From Gluconacetobacter aggeris (GTDB lineage: Bacteria; Pseudomonadota; Alphaproteobacteria; Acetobacterales; Acetobacteraceae): a stretch of DNA of 64,000 nucleotides. The stretch's first letter is position 1. The number at the start of each line of letters is the position of its first letter. Location of the stretch: positions 291,636 to 355,635 of the forward strand of contig NZ_JABEQD010000004.1 in the NCBI RefSeq assembly GCF_014174395.1, read 5' to 3'. This document shows, in pieces, positions 1-8,338 of this stretch. Both the position numbers and the translations under genes were made by a program. The notes under the pieces were generated by a model that saw nothing but the letters and a program-made list of their open reading frames with translations, was not told the DNA's origin and ran no database searches.

Positions 1-537
1 GGGCTGCTGGCGGCGATCGTGCGCGTGTTGGCGGAAGAGGGATTTATTATTCACGGTGCTCATGAATTCCTCTCCGGTTCGGTCGGGCGTTCCGGTGTTC
101 TAGGGCAGATTCGGCCCGATACTGGAGCTCTGGCCGATATTCGGCGCGGGCAAGATGTGGTCGAGGCAATCGGGCGGCTGGATATAGGGCAGGGCTGCGT
201 GGTGCAGGATGGGCTGGTGCTGGCCGTCGAGGCGATGGAGGGCACCGACGAGATGCTGCTGCGGGCCGGGGAATGCCGGCAACCAGGCCGGCCGGGCGGT
301 GTTCTGGTCAAGATGCTCAAGCCCGGACAGGATCGCCGCGCCGATCTGCCGACGATCGGGCCGGATACTGTCCGGCGCGCGGCAGAGGTCGGACTGCGTG
401 GTATCGCCTTTCAGGCCGGTGCCACTCTGATGACCGATCCGGCGGCCTGCATTGCCGCCGCCGATGAGGCTGGTCTGTTCCTGATCGGGATCGGTGACGG
501 GGCGATGGGCATGCCGGCCGCCAGAACAGGAGAATGA
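1..537 (+). CDS. lpxI: UDP-2,3-diacylglucosamine pyrophosphatase LpxI, C-terminal part (5' end outside window)
   Basis: The reading frame is open from base 1 and ends at TGA 535-537, so about 178 C-terminal residues of a protein usually 270-290 residues long are present. The LpxI (DUF1009) C-terminal signature is visible: [18 protein letters not shown] followed by a [10 protein letters not shown] and [12 protein letters not shown] ending. LpxI hydrolyses UDP-2,3-diacylglucosamine to lipid X in lipid A synthesis at the inner membrane, and in alphaproteobacteria it replaces LpxH. The stop codon overlaps the first ATG of the next frame (ATGA). The family call is firm; the N-terminus cannot be judged. 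Confidence 0.88.
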   Translation, partial: GLLAAIVRVLAEEGFIIHGAHEFLSGSVGRSGVLGQIRPDTGALADIRRGQDVVEAIGRLDIGQGCVVQDGLVLAVEAMEGTDEMLLRAGECRQPGRPGGVLVKMLKPGQDRRADLPTIGPDTVRRAAEVGLRGIAFQAGATLMTDPAACIAAADEAGLFLIGIGDGAMGMPAARTGE

Positions 538-539
538 CG

Positions 540-929
540 ATGGCTCTCTATCTGCACACGATGGTGCGTGTTCGCAATCTGGATGCCAGCATTGCTTTCT
601 ACAAGCTGCTGGGCATGCATGAACTGCGTCGGCGCGAAGTGCCCGAGGGCGAATATACCCTGGTCTTCATCGGCTATGCTGATAACGCGGCCGGCCATGC
701 GGAAATCGAGCTGACCTACAATTGGGGCAAGGATGACAGCTACGAGGTCGGAACCGGATTCGGCCATTTCGCAGTTGGTGTGCCCGACGTGGCGGCGATG
801 GTCGAGGCTGTGCGGGCCGGTGGCGGCAAGGTGACGCGCGAGGCGGGGCCGGTGAAATTCGGCGTCACCATCATCGCCTTTGTCGAGGACCCCGATGGGT
901 ACAAGATCGAACTGATCCAGCGCCCCTGA
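540..929 (+). CDS. gloA: Lactoylglutathione lyase (glyoxalase I)
   Basis: A 129-residue VOC-fold protein very close to classical Glo[18 protein letters not shown] at the N-terminus, EIELTYNWG in the middle, and [13 protein letters not shown] at the end. The expected metal ligands (His in LHTM, Glu in EIELTYN, His in GHFAVGV, Glu in IELIQ) are all present. It isomerises the methylglyoxal-glutathione hemithioacetal to S-lactoylglutathione. ATG 540 is preferred over the in-frame ATG 534 because AGGAG at 528-532 lies 7 bases before it. It follows lpxI with almost no gap and is probably co-transcribed. Confidence 0.92.
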   Translation: MALYLHTMVRVRNLDASIAFYKLLGMHELRRREVPEGEYTLVFIGYADNAAGHAEIELTYNWGKDDSYEVGTGFGHFAVGVPDVAAMVEAVRAGGGKVTREAGPVKFGVTIIAFVEDPDGYKIELIQRP

Positions 930-1023
930 TCGGGTGTTTCTAAGCGCGGGCTGGCGAGAATCCGGCGTGCGTTTCCTGTGCTTCGCTGATCGCGCCCCTA
1001 TGACCGTTCCCGCTGAGGCTGAG

Positions 1024-1044
1024 AACGCGCGCGCCGGGCGCGTT
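1024..1044. terminator. GC-rich inverted repeat between convergent genes
   Basis: AACGCGC (1024-1030) and GCGCGTT (1038-1044) form a perfect 7-bp stem with a 7-base loop, between the end of gloA and the end of the minus-strand cupin gene. There is no T-tract on either side, so it may only be a weak or Rho-assisted bidirectional terminator. Confidence 0.4.
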
Positions 1045-1046
1045 GC

Positions 1047-1500
1047 TCAATATTCCGGCAATTGGCCCTTCACGGGCACCGAGGTCGGAACGCCTGGTGT
1101 TCCGGCGTAAGTGATCAGCAGGACCGTTTGCGTGTCGCCGGCCTGTCCGTGGTGGACATCGTCGACCGATTCTCCGAACGCTTCACCGGCATGATAGACG
1201 TGCGACTTGCCGCTTTCCCGGTCGGTGATGGTCAGCGCACCTTCCAGCACATACACCGCATTGGGGATCGGGTGCTTGTGCCACGGCAGGGCCGAGTGGG
1301 CGGGAATTGTCAGCCGGATCATCGTCAGTTCCGGCTGTGCCGTCGGATAATGCGTGTAGGGCACGCCATTCCAGGAATGATCGGTCTGCCAACAGGATGT
1401 CGCGATGGCCTGAGGCCACGGTTTGGGCCATTGCCGATGGCGCGATTGCTGCGGCCGATAGAGAGGCGGCAATCAGGGCCGTGCGGATTGAGATCATCAT
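1047..1500 (-). pseudogene. Exported cupin-domain protein, disrupted by a one-base frameshift
   Basis: The start region (ATG 1498-1500, strong AAGGAGG upstream) encodes a clear signal peptide, MMISIRTALIAASLSAAAI, ending APSAMAQ, then about 16 mature residues up to RDILL. The cupin domain continues in the next frame as QTDHSWNGVPYTHYPTAQPE and includes the metal-site pattern HSALPWHKHPIPN and EGALTI. The combined length is 3n+1. Reading one G fewer at the minus-strand GG (plus-strand CC 1389-1390) restores ...DILLQTDHSWNG.... The gene is therefore either a recent pseudogene or a sequencing or assembly error. The function of this small secreted cupin is not known. Confidence 0.75.
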
Positions 1501-1656
1501 GGCTCGTCCTCCTTATCGGCCGAGGGTGATACAGGACGCCCATCCATGTTCATGAAAAGGTAGTTTAGGGTTGAGGCGCGTAACGGCCGCGCGTGAAGGC
1601 GGGGGTGACGGATCTATCTGACCGGATATAGTTCCTTGTCGAATAGAGGGCCGAGC

Positions 1657-2685
1657 ATGAGACGATACGATCCACGCGCCACCATGGGGATTCTTGCGGC
1701 CGTTTCCTGCATTGTCTGGCCGGCCATCGGGCAGGGACGGACGGTGGTGGACATGGCTGGACAAAGCGTGGCCGTTCCGGATCACCCGGCCCGGATCGCG
1801 GATCTGTGGTTCGCGCACAATGCCGTGACTATCATGCTGGGTGCTGCTGGCCGGATTGTCGTGACCAATGACCTGCCGACGACGCGGCCCTGGATGTATT
1901 GTGTGGCGCCGGATCTGTATCGGGCGGCAGGGGTGACGGGGGCCGTGCCGAATGTGGAGATGCTGCGCCATGCCGGGGTGGATGTGGCGTTCGTCTCCAG
2001 CGGTTCGCCAGCTCTGGAGCCGATGCGGCGGATCGGGTTGCCGGTGGTGCAGGTGGGATTCACCAATGAGGCCTCATTGCGGAGGGCAGTGACGCTGACG
2101 GCGGAGGTGCTGGGTGATCCGCGCGCGCATGAGATTGCCGGGCGCTATGTGGTCATGCTGGATGAGACGCGGGGCCGCGTCGCGGCGGCCGTTGCCGACA
2201 TACCAGAGGGCCACCGGCCGCGCGTGCTGCATATCCAGTCACTGGTTCCGCTGAAAATCGATGGCACGCACACGATCATTGATGACTGGATCACGCAGGC
2301 CGGAGGGCGGAATGCGGCTGATATTCCAGGCAACATGCATACGGTTTCAGTGGAACAGATTGCCGCATGGGACCCTGACATCATCATTCTGGGCGGCGAT
2401 GCGGGGGTGTTCGATCCTGCCGCAGTCCAATGGGCGGGGCTGCGTGCCGTGCGCGCGGGGCGGGTCTATCGCAATCCGGCGGGCGTGTTTCCGTGGGATC
2501 GGTATGGGATCGAATATCCGCTCCAGCTTCTGTGGACGGCGCGGATACTGTATCCGGACCGCTTCGCGAGGGTCGACATGGAAGAAGAAACAATAAGGTT
2601 TTACCAGGATTTTTTCGGATATAATCTGTCTGCCTCCGATGCCGCGCGCATCCTGGCGGCCAGGGAGCCTGATAGCGCGCCATGA
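1657..2685 (+). CDS. ABC transporter substrate-binding protein (iron-siderophore/heme/cobalamin type)
   Basis: This 342-residue periplasmic binding protein of the FepB/BtuF (helical backbone, TroA-like) family has an N-terminal hydrophobic signal (GILAAVSCIVWPAIG) and then VVDMAGQSVAVPDHPARI, the usual start of the ligand-binding domain. The second lobe contains VEQIAAWDPDIIILGG, a family hallmark. ATG 1657 is chosen over the upstream in-frame TTG 1636 because AGAGGG at 1645-1650 is well spaced. Its stop overlaps the permease start by 4 bases, and with the next two genes it makes a complete importer. The cargo (ferric siderophore, heme or cobalamin) cannot be told from sequence; no Fur box was recognised upstream. 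Confidence 0.82.
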   Translation: MRRYDPRATMGILAAVSCIVWPAIGQGRTVVDMAGQSVAVPDHPARIADLWFAHNAVTIMLGAAGRIVVTNDLPTTRPWMYCVAPDLYRAAGVTGAVPNVEMLRHAGVDVAFVSSGSPALEPMRRIGLPVVQVGFTNEASLRRAVTLTAEVLGDPRAHEIAGRYVVMLDETRGRVAAAVADIPEGHRPRVLHIQSLVPLKIDGTHTIIDDWITQAGGRNAADIPGNMHTVSVEQIAAWDPDIIILGGDAGVFDPAAVQWAGLRAVRAGRVYRNPAGVFPWDRYGIEYPLQLLWTARILYPDRFARVDMEEETIRFYQDFFGYNLSASDAARILAAREPDSAP

Positions 2686-3698
2686 CCGCGTGGCGCGAGC
2701 GCGCGCTGTGGGCCGTGGCGCTGGGAAGCCTGCTGCTCCTGATGGTGGTGTCACTTTGGCTTGGCCGGTATCAGGTGCCGCTCGGGGATCTGGTGGGGGT
2801 GCTGGTGGGGCGTGACGGGGGGATGCCTGAGGAACGACGTGCCCTGCTGCATTCCATTGTGCTGGGCACGCGCCTACCGCGCATTGCCGGTGCGGTGGTT
2901 GTCGGGGGGGCGCTGTCGGTTTCGGGGGCTGGCTTCCAGGCCGTGTTCCGCAACCCGCTGGTGTCGCCCGGATTGCTGGGGGTGCTGGCCGGTGCCGGGT
3001 TCGGTGCCGCGCTGGGGATTGTGGCCGGGGCCTCGCCCATGGGCATGCATCTTCTGTCGTTTGCGGGTGGGGCGGTCGCGGTTGCGGTAGCGGTCGGTGT
3101 GGCGCGGCTGTTCGATGCGGCGTCGATGCTGATGCTGGTCTTCAGTGGGCTGGTCAGCACCGCACTGTTCACCGCGCTGCTGTCGCTGCTGAAATATGTG
3201 GCCGATCCCGATCGGCAATTGCCCGATATCGTCTTCTGGCTGCTGGGCAGCCTGACGCAGGTGACGGGGGCCGATCTGGGCATGATGGCGGTCCCGGTGG
3301 CGATCGGGATCGGAGTGCTGACGCTTTGTGGGCGCATGCTGGATGCGCTGGCGATGGGCGATGACGAGGCGCGGACGCTGGGCGTGCCGGTTGGCGTGCT
3401 GCGCTATGGGGTGATTGCGGCTGCGACCGTGCTGTCGGCGGTGACGGTTTCCGTGGCGGGGATGATCGGCTGGATCGGGCTGATCGTGCCGCATGTCGCG
3501 CGGCTGCTGGCCGGGCCGTGCAATGCTCGGGTGCTGCCGCTGAGTGCCTGTCTGGGCGGGGCGTTCCTGCTGGTTTGCGACGATCTGGCGCGGTGCGTGT
3601 CGGTCGAGGAAATCCCTGTCGGGCTGATCGCGGATCTGCTGGGGGTTGTCGTCTTTTTGGGCGTGTTGCGGCTGATTCGGCGCGGGTGGGTGGAATGA
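2682..3698 (+). CDS. FecCD-family ABC transporter permease
   Basis: A 338-residue polytopic inner-membrane protein with many hydrophobic helices. The BtuC/FecD signature GLLGVLAGAGFGAALGI follows FRNPLVSPG (about residues 85-115), and GMIGWIGLIVPHVARLL appears near residue 260. These place it in the FecCD permease family (usually 330-350 residues). It forms the homodimeric channel that works with the binding protein at 1657 and the ATPase at 3695. It overlaps both neighbours by 4 bases (ATGA), which indicates translational coupling. Confidence 0.9.
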   Translation: MTAWRERALWAVALGSLLLLMVVSLWLGRYQVPLGDLVGVLVGRDGGMPEERRALLHSIVLGTRLPRIAGAVVVGGALSVSGAGFQAVFRNPLVSPGLLGVLAGAGFGAALGIVAGASPMGMHLLSFAGGAVAVAVAVGVARLFDAASMLMLVFSGLVSTALFTALLSLLKYVADPDRQLPDIVFWLLGSLTQVTGADLGMMAVPVAIGIGVLTLCGRMLDALAMGDDEARTLGVPVGVLRYGVIAAATVLSAVTVSVAGMIGWIGLIVPHVARLLAGPCNARVLPLSACLGGAFLLVCDDLARCVSVEEIPVGLIADLLGVVVFLGVLRLIRRGWVE

Positions 3699-4438
3699 CC
3701 GGGCTGGTGGTCGATTCCCTGTCATTCGCGCGGGGCGGCAGGACGATACTGGACGGGGTGTCGTTCGCGATGCAGGCGGGCGAGATGGTCGCGCTGCTGG
3801 GGCCGAACGGGGCCGGCAAGACGACGCTGCTGCGGCTGGTGCTGCGGCTGTTGCGGCCCCGGTCGGGGCGGGTGCTGCTCGACGGGCGGGCGATCGCGGG
3901 CATGACGCGGCGCGTGCTGGCGACCCATCTGGCCTATGTGCCGCAGGGGCATGGGGTGGTCTTTCCCTATCGGGTGCGGGATGTGGTGGCACTGGGGCGG
4001 CTGGCCGGTGGGGCGATGCTGGCGCCTGTCGTGCCGGCGGCCGATCGTGAGGCCGCCGCGGAAGCGATGGCGCGGCTTGCGATCGGTCATCTGGCGGACC
4101 GCTCCTATGCCGCGCTGTCGGGAGGCGAGCGGCAGGCGGTCTTGATCGCGCGGGCGCTGGCCCAGGGGGCGCGTCTGCTGGTGCTGGACGAGCCGGAGAC
4201 GGGGCTGGATTACGGCCAGCAACAGCGCCTGTCCGGCCTGCTGCGTGGGCTGGCCGGTGAAGGGTATGGCATATTGGCCACGACGCATGACCCGCTGCGC
4301 GCTGCGCGGAATTTCAGCCGTGCGATCTTGATGCGCGAGGGCCGGCTCGTTGCTGACGGGCCGGCCGCCGAAATGCTGTCGGCGCAGGCGATTGCAGGTC
4401 TTTACGGATTTACGGCCGTTTCGGCTCCGCCTGCATGA
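3695..4438 (+). CDS. ABC transporter ATP-binding protein (FecE/BtuD type)
   Basis: A 247-residue nucleotide-binding domain with Walker A GPNGAGKTT, Q-loop VPQGHGVVFPYRVRDVV (the FecE/HmuV-like VxxGR region follows as VALGRL), signature LSGGERQAV, Walker B LLVLDEPETGLD, and switch His in TTHDP. It powers the importer encoded just upstream. ATG 3695 overlaps the permease stop. Its last 29 bases (4410-4438) overlap the 3' end of the opposite-strand GH92 gene. Confidence 0.92.
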   Translation: MTGLVVDSLSFARGGRTILDGVSFAMQAGEMVALLGPNGAGKTTLLRLVLRLLRPRSGRVLLDGRAIAGMTRRVLATHLAYVPQGHGVVFPYRVRDVVALGRLAGGAMLAPVVPAADREAAAEAMARLAIGHLADRSYAALSGGERQAVLIARALAQGARLLVLDEPETGLDYGQQQRLSGLLRGLAGEGYGILATTHDPLRAARNFSRAILMREGRLVADGPAAEMLSAQAIAGLYGFTAVSAPPA

Positions 4439-6707
4439 CGAAGCGCAGTTCGCCGCCGTTGAGGATGTCCTGCTGTCGCAGGTGCAGCAGGTCCTGCGGC
4501 TTGCCGTTGAGGGTCACGGCCGCGACATAGGGATGGGCGGCATCCAGATGGTCGGCCACCATGGCGAAGGTGCGGCCATTGGGCAGGTGGATCGCGGCCC
4601 TGGGCACGAACGGGCGGCCGATCGTGTAGTCGTTGCTGCCGGGTGCGACGGGATAGAAGCCCAGCGCGGTGAACAGGTACCACGCCGATGTCTGCCCCAG
4701 ATCGTCATTGCCGGCCAGGCCGTCGGGGCGGCCGCTATATTGGCTGTCCATGATCTGTTTCAGGCGCTGCTGCGTCTTCCACGGGGCGCCGGCATAGTCG
4801 TAGAGATAGGCGATATGGTGGCTGGGTTCGTTGCCGTGGGCGTACCAGCCGATCAGGCCGCTGATATCCTCCACATTCTTGAACTGCGCGGGATCGACCC
4901 TGGTATCGAACAGGGTGTCGAGCCTGGCGATGAAGGGCGCATCGCCGCCCATCGCCTCGATCAGGCCGGGGACGTCCTGCGGCACGAACCATAGATATTG
5001 CCAGGCACTGCCCTCGGTATAATCGCTGCCATAGGCCGCGGCGGTGGGATCGAAGGGCGTGTGGAATTGGCCGGTGCTGAGGCGCGCGCGCATGAAGCCG
5101 GTTTGCGGGTCCCATTCATTGCGCCAGTTGCCGGCGCGTTTTTCGAATTGCTCCGCGATGCGTGTCCGGCCCATCGCGCGCGCCATCCGTGCCAGGGACC
5201 AGTCGTCATAGGCGTATTCCAGCGTCTTGGAGCCGGCCTCGGCTTCCTTGTCGATCGGGACATAGCCGAGCCTGATGTAATCCGTCAGGTCGCCATAGAC
5301 GGGCGAGGTGGCGGAGGCGACCATCGCGTTCAGCGCCGCGTCCGCGTCGAAGCCGCGCACCCCGGCAAGATAGGCGTCCGCGATGATCGGCACGGCGTGA
5401 TAGCCGGTCATGCACCATGTCTCCAGCCCCTGGTAGGACCAGACCGGCAGCACGCCCACCGGGCTGGCCTGCTGTGCCGCGATCAGCGACCGCACGAGTT
5501 GCGTGCTCATGTCCGGGCGCAGCAAGGCCATCAGCGGCTGCTGGGCGCGATAGACATCCCATGTGGACCAGGTGGAGTAGAAGCCGAAGCCCTGCGCCTT
5601 GTGGATATCCTGGTCCGGGCCGCGATACTCGCCGTTGGCATCCATGCTCAGGGTCGGAGCCAGCATCGCGTGATAGAGGGCGGTGTAGAATTGCGTCCTC
5701 TGGTCCGGCGTGCCGGCGACGTCGATCACCGACAGGGTCCGGTTCCACATGGTTGTGGCCTCGGCGCGGCGGGCGTCGAAATCCCAGCCCCGACCTTCCT
5801 GGTCGAGATTGGCGATGGCGTTCGTCTCGCTGACGGGGGAGATCGCGACCTTTACCCCCAGTGGGCGGTCCAGCGTGCCGAAATCGAATACTGCCTGTAC
5901 CGCCCGGCCGTTCTGTACATTCTGGTCCACCGGTGCGTTGCCCGGCCCGCGAAAGCCGCGATAGGGGACATTGGTTTCCCGGTTGTACAGCGCGCGTCCG
6001 GTCATCGGGCGGGAGAAGCGCATTGCGAAGCAGAGCGTGCGCCCCGGGGCCCAGCCGCGCGTGGTGCGGCAGCCTGTGACCGTGCCGTCCTCGCGCACCC
6101 GCAGGCGCGTCCAGAGCACCTTGCCCGGATAGTCGTAGATGCTGGGCCGCAGATCCAGCAGCACATGGGCGGGCTTGCCCGCGGGGAAGGTGTAGCGGTG
6201 CCAGCCCACGCGCAGACCGGCCGTGAGTTCGGCGCGGACGGCGTAATCATCCAGCGTGACAGCGTAATAGCCGGGATGTTCGACTTCGGTAGCGTGGCTG
6301 AAGCGCGACCGGTAGCCGCTTTGCGGTTTGGCCGGGTCGCCGGGTTCCATCCGGACATCGCCGGAGATGGGCATCAGCAGCACGTCGCCGAGGTCGGAAT
6401 GTCCGGCGCCGGAGAAATGCGTGTGCGAAAACCCCATGATGGTGGGGTCATTGTACTGATAGCCGCCGGCCCAGCCATAGGCGTGGTGGAATTCCGGCAT
6501 TGCGGTGTCGGGGGAGGGCTGGATCATGCCGAACGGCACCGTCGCCCCCGGAAATGTATGCCCCGGTCCGCCGGTGCCGATGCGCGGGTCCACCATGGCG
6601 GCCGGGCCCCCGGCCGTGTCCCCGGCGGCGTGCGCGGGGCCGGGGGGCAGGGCGATTGCGAGCGCCAGCGTGGCGGACAGGCAGTACAGGGGCGGGCGAC
6701 GCGTCAT
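4410..6707 (-). CDS. GH92 family alpha-mannosidase, exported
   Basis: This 765-residue protein has a signal peptide (PLYCLSATLALAIALPPGPA, then HAA) and the GH92 features: an N-terminal beta domain starting VDPRIGTGGPGHTFPGA and PFGMIQPSPD, then a six-hairpin domain with FYTALYHAMLAPTL, DVYRAQQPLMALL, YTEGSAWQYLWFVPQD and GNDDLGQTSAWYLFTALGF. GH92 enzymes are calcium-dependent exo-alpha-mannosidases that release mannose in the periplasm or outside the cell. ATG 6705-6707 has AAGG upstream; a longer frame would start at 6758 without a signal-like N-terminus. It stands alone between an importer and the nitrate genes, so its natural glycan is unknown. Confidence 0.88.
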   Translation of the reverse strand: MTRRPPLYCLSATLALAIALPPGPAHAAGDTAGGPAAMVDPRIGTGGPGHTFPGATVPFGMIQPSPDTAMPEFHHAYGWAGGYQYNDPTIMGFSHTHFSGAGHSDLGDVLLMPISGDVRMEPGDPAKPQSGYRSRFSHATEVEHPGYYAVTLDDYAVRAELTAGLRVGWHRYTFPAGKPAHVLLDLRPSIYDYPGKVLWTRLRVREDGTVTGCRTTRGWAPGRTLCFAMRFSRPMTGRALYNRETNVPYRGFRGPGNAPVDQNVQNGRAVQAVFDFGTLDRPLGVKVAISPVSETNAIANLDQEGRGWDFDARRAEATTMWNRTLSVIDVAGTPDQRTQFYTALYHAMLAPTLSMDANGEYRGPDQDIHKAQGFGFYSTWSTWDVYRAQQPLMALLRPDMSTQLVRSLIAAQQASPVGVLPVWSYQGLETWCMTGYHAVPIIADAYLAGVRGFDADAALNAMVASATSPVYGDLTDYIRLGYVPIDKEAEAGSKTLEYAYDDWSLARMARAMGRTRIAEQFEKRAGNWRNEWDPQTGFMRARLSTGQFHTPFDPTAAAYGSDYTEGSAWQYLWFVPQDVPGLIEAMGGDAPFIARLDTLFDTRVDPAQFKNVEDISGLIGWYAHGNEPSHHIAYLYDYAGAPWKTQQRLKQIMDSQYSGRPDGLAGNDDLGQTSAWYLFTALGFYPVAPGSNDYTIGRPFVPRAAIHLPNGRTFAMVADHLDAAHPYVAAVTLNGKPQDLLHLRQQDILNGGELRFVMQAEPKRP

Positions 6708-6773
6708 GAAGGGACCTTGGTTCCGGCGATGGTTCGTTCTGGCGGCGGAGTGTCGCACATCGTGCGGCGTTTC

Positions 6774-7709
6774 CTAGACCCTCAGCGTCCGGCGCTCGGT
6801 CTCGTCGATCCAGCCGAGATCGAACATGTCCTGCGTGATCCATTCGAAATCGGATTGCGTGACGTCTTCCGCGATGAAGGTGACGGGTTCGGGCGTCGTC
6901 TTTTCGTCCAGTGTCGCGACGGTCGCGCGGAGAGGCAGGGCGAGGCCGCCTTTCCCGGGTGGGCGCGCGAGGTCCTGGGCGATGGCGTGCCGGTTGTCCG
7001 GTGCCCGGCAGTAGGATACGGCGTCGCGCAGGGCGGCCTGGAGGGGGGCGGTACTGCTGGCGATTGTGTCCGAAATAACAAGGAGTTTTTCTAAATGGGA
7101 CGGCATGATGGTGGATGAGCCGCCGACCAGGAAGCCGAGGCCGCGCAGGCAGGCCTCGGTGCCCCATGAGGGACCGACGCAGCCGCCGTCGATGGTGCGA
7201 TCGGCCAGTGCGGTGATCATGTCGGCGGGGGGCATGACGACGAGTTCGATTCCGCTGTCCATATCCACCCCGATCATCGCGAGGAAGCGGCGCAGGATGA
7301 GCAGGTGGGTGGAATACATATGGACCACCGCGAGGCGCGGACGGCGGCCCAGCGTGTGCCGCCATGCGTCGAAGGCCTGCCGCCCCGCCGTGCCGGGCGG
7401 CCAGGCCGTGCCGAGCGGGTTGGTGCCGCGCAGGACCAGCGTGTTGCCGCCGCGACTGAGCGTGCAGAGCGGGCGCAGGGCGGCGGCATGGCCGCGCCGC
7501 CCGAGTGCGGTCATGATGGCGAGAGGCGGAAAGATGATGGCGGCGTCGAGCGTTTTCCAGGCCAGGCCATCGGCGATGTTGGACCAGGAGGGGGAGACTA
7601 CGACCTCCGGCGTGAGGCCGTATTGTGCGAACAGGCCTTGATTGCGGGCGATGATGACCGGTGCGCTGTCGGTGAGGCGCAGCAGGCCGATACGCAGGGG
7701 GCGGGTCAT
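6774..7709 (-). CDS. nasS: NasS, cytosolic nitrate/nitrite sensor (NrtA/CmpA-like)
   Basis: 311 residues resembling the ligand-binding protein of nitrate ABC transporters (LRIGLLRLTDSAPVIIARNQ, LAVVHMYSTHLLILRRFL, FEWITQDMFDLGWI) but with no signal peptide or lipobox. In NasST systems such a cytosolic protein binds NasT and releases it when nitrate or nitrite is present. Its start overlaps the nasT stop by 4 bases (7706-7709), the diagnostic NasT-NasS pairing. It is the last gene of the nitrate operon. Confidence 0.87.
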   Translation of the reverse strand: MTRPLRIGLLRLTDSAPVIIARNQGLFAQYGLTPEVVVSPSWSNIADGLAWKTLDAAIIFPPLAIMTALGRRGHAAALRPLCTLSRGGNTLVLRGTNPLGTAWPPGTAGRQAFDAWRHTLGRRPRLAVVHMYSTHLLILRRFLAMIGVDMDSGIELVVMPPADMITALADRTIDGGCVGPSWGTEACLRGLGFLVGGSSTIMPSHLEKLLVISDTIASSTAPLQAALRDAVSYCRAPDNRHAIAQDLARPPGKGGLALPLRATVATLDEKTTPEPVTFIAEDVTQSDFEWITQDMFDLGWIDETERRTLRV

Positions 7710-8338
7710 GGCGCGTCATCCCGGGCCTGGGCCGCGAGATAGTCGGCGGCGACGGCGGCGATGCGCTGGGAGGTCTGCATGGCGCGGCGGCGGAGCCAGC
7801 GATAGGCCTGGTCCTCGGTCGTGTTCTCGTTCTTCATGAAGAGTCTCTTGGCCTGGTCGATGATTTTCTGTTCCGCCAGTTTGCGTTGGGCCTCTGTGAG
7901 TTCGCCGCGCGTGCGCTGGAAGCGGGTATAGAGGGCGATCGCGGCGCGCAGCAGGGGTTTGACGTCGTCGGGCGGGGTATCCAGGACATTGTAGGAACAG
8001 ATGCCGATATCGAAGGCGGTTTCCATCAGTTCGACATCGTCGCGGTCGACGAACAGGGCCACCGGGCGTTCGAGCGCGGGCTGGGACAGGGCGCGGATAC
8101 TGTCCAGCGCGTCGCGGTCGGCGCGGCCCATGTCGACCAGCACCACGTCCGGCTGGTATTGGCGCACCGCGTCGATCAGGGCCGTGCCGGCGGGGATGGA
8201 GAGCACGCGCAGCGAGGGATCGGCCCGCAGATCGTCCGACAGGGCCCGGGCGCGGCGGGTGTTTTCGTCGGCGACGAGGACGGTCAGCGGCGGGCGGGCC
8301 GTGCGGCCGGGGCTGTGGGCGGCGTCATCAATACACAT
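7706..8338 (-). CDS. nasT: NasT, ANTAR-domain antitermination regulator
   Basis: This 210-residue protein has an N-terminal receiver-like domain (PLTVLVADENTRRARALSDD, PDVVLVDMGRADRDALDSIR) and a C-terminal ANTAR RNA-binding domain (KLAEQKIIDQAKRLFMKNEN, then TTEDQAYRWLRRRAMQ). ANTAR proteins stabilise paired hairpins with ANNGNN loops to prevent leader termination. It lies inside the operon it most likely controls, overlapping nasA by 11 bases and nasS by 4. A hairpin with a fitting loop is present in the operon leader near 16566-16579. Confidence 0.9.
   Translation of the reverse strand: MCIDDAAHSPGRTARPPLTVLVADENTRRARALSDDLRADPSLRVLSIPAGTALIDAVRQYQPDVVLVDMGRADRDALDSIRALSQPALERPVALFVDRDDVELMETAFDIGICSYNVLDTPPDDVKPLLRAAIALYTRFQRTRGELTEAQRKLAEQKIIDQAKRLFMKNENTTEDQAYRWLRRRAMQTSQRIAAVAADYLAAQARDDAP

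Noticed and set aside
4998..7094. 698-codon plus-strand frame opposite the mannosidase and nasS
   Set aside because: No family likeness, and the opposite strand encodes GH92 and NasS motifs without interruption.
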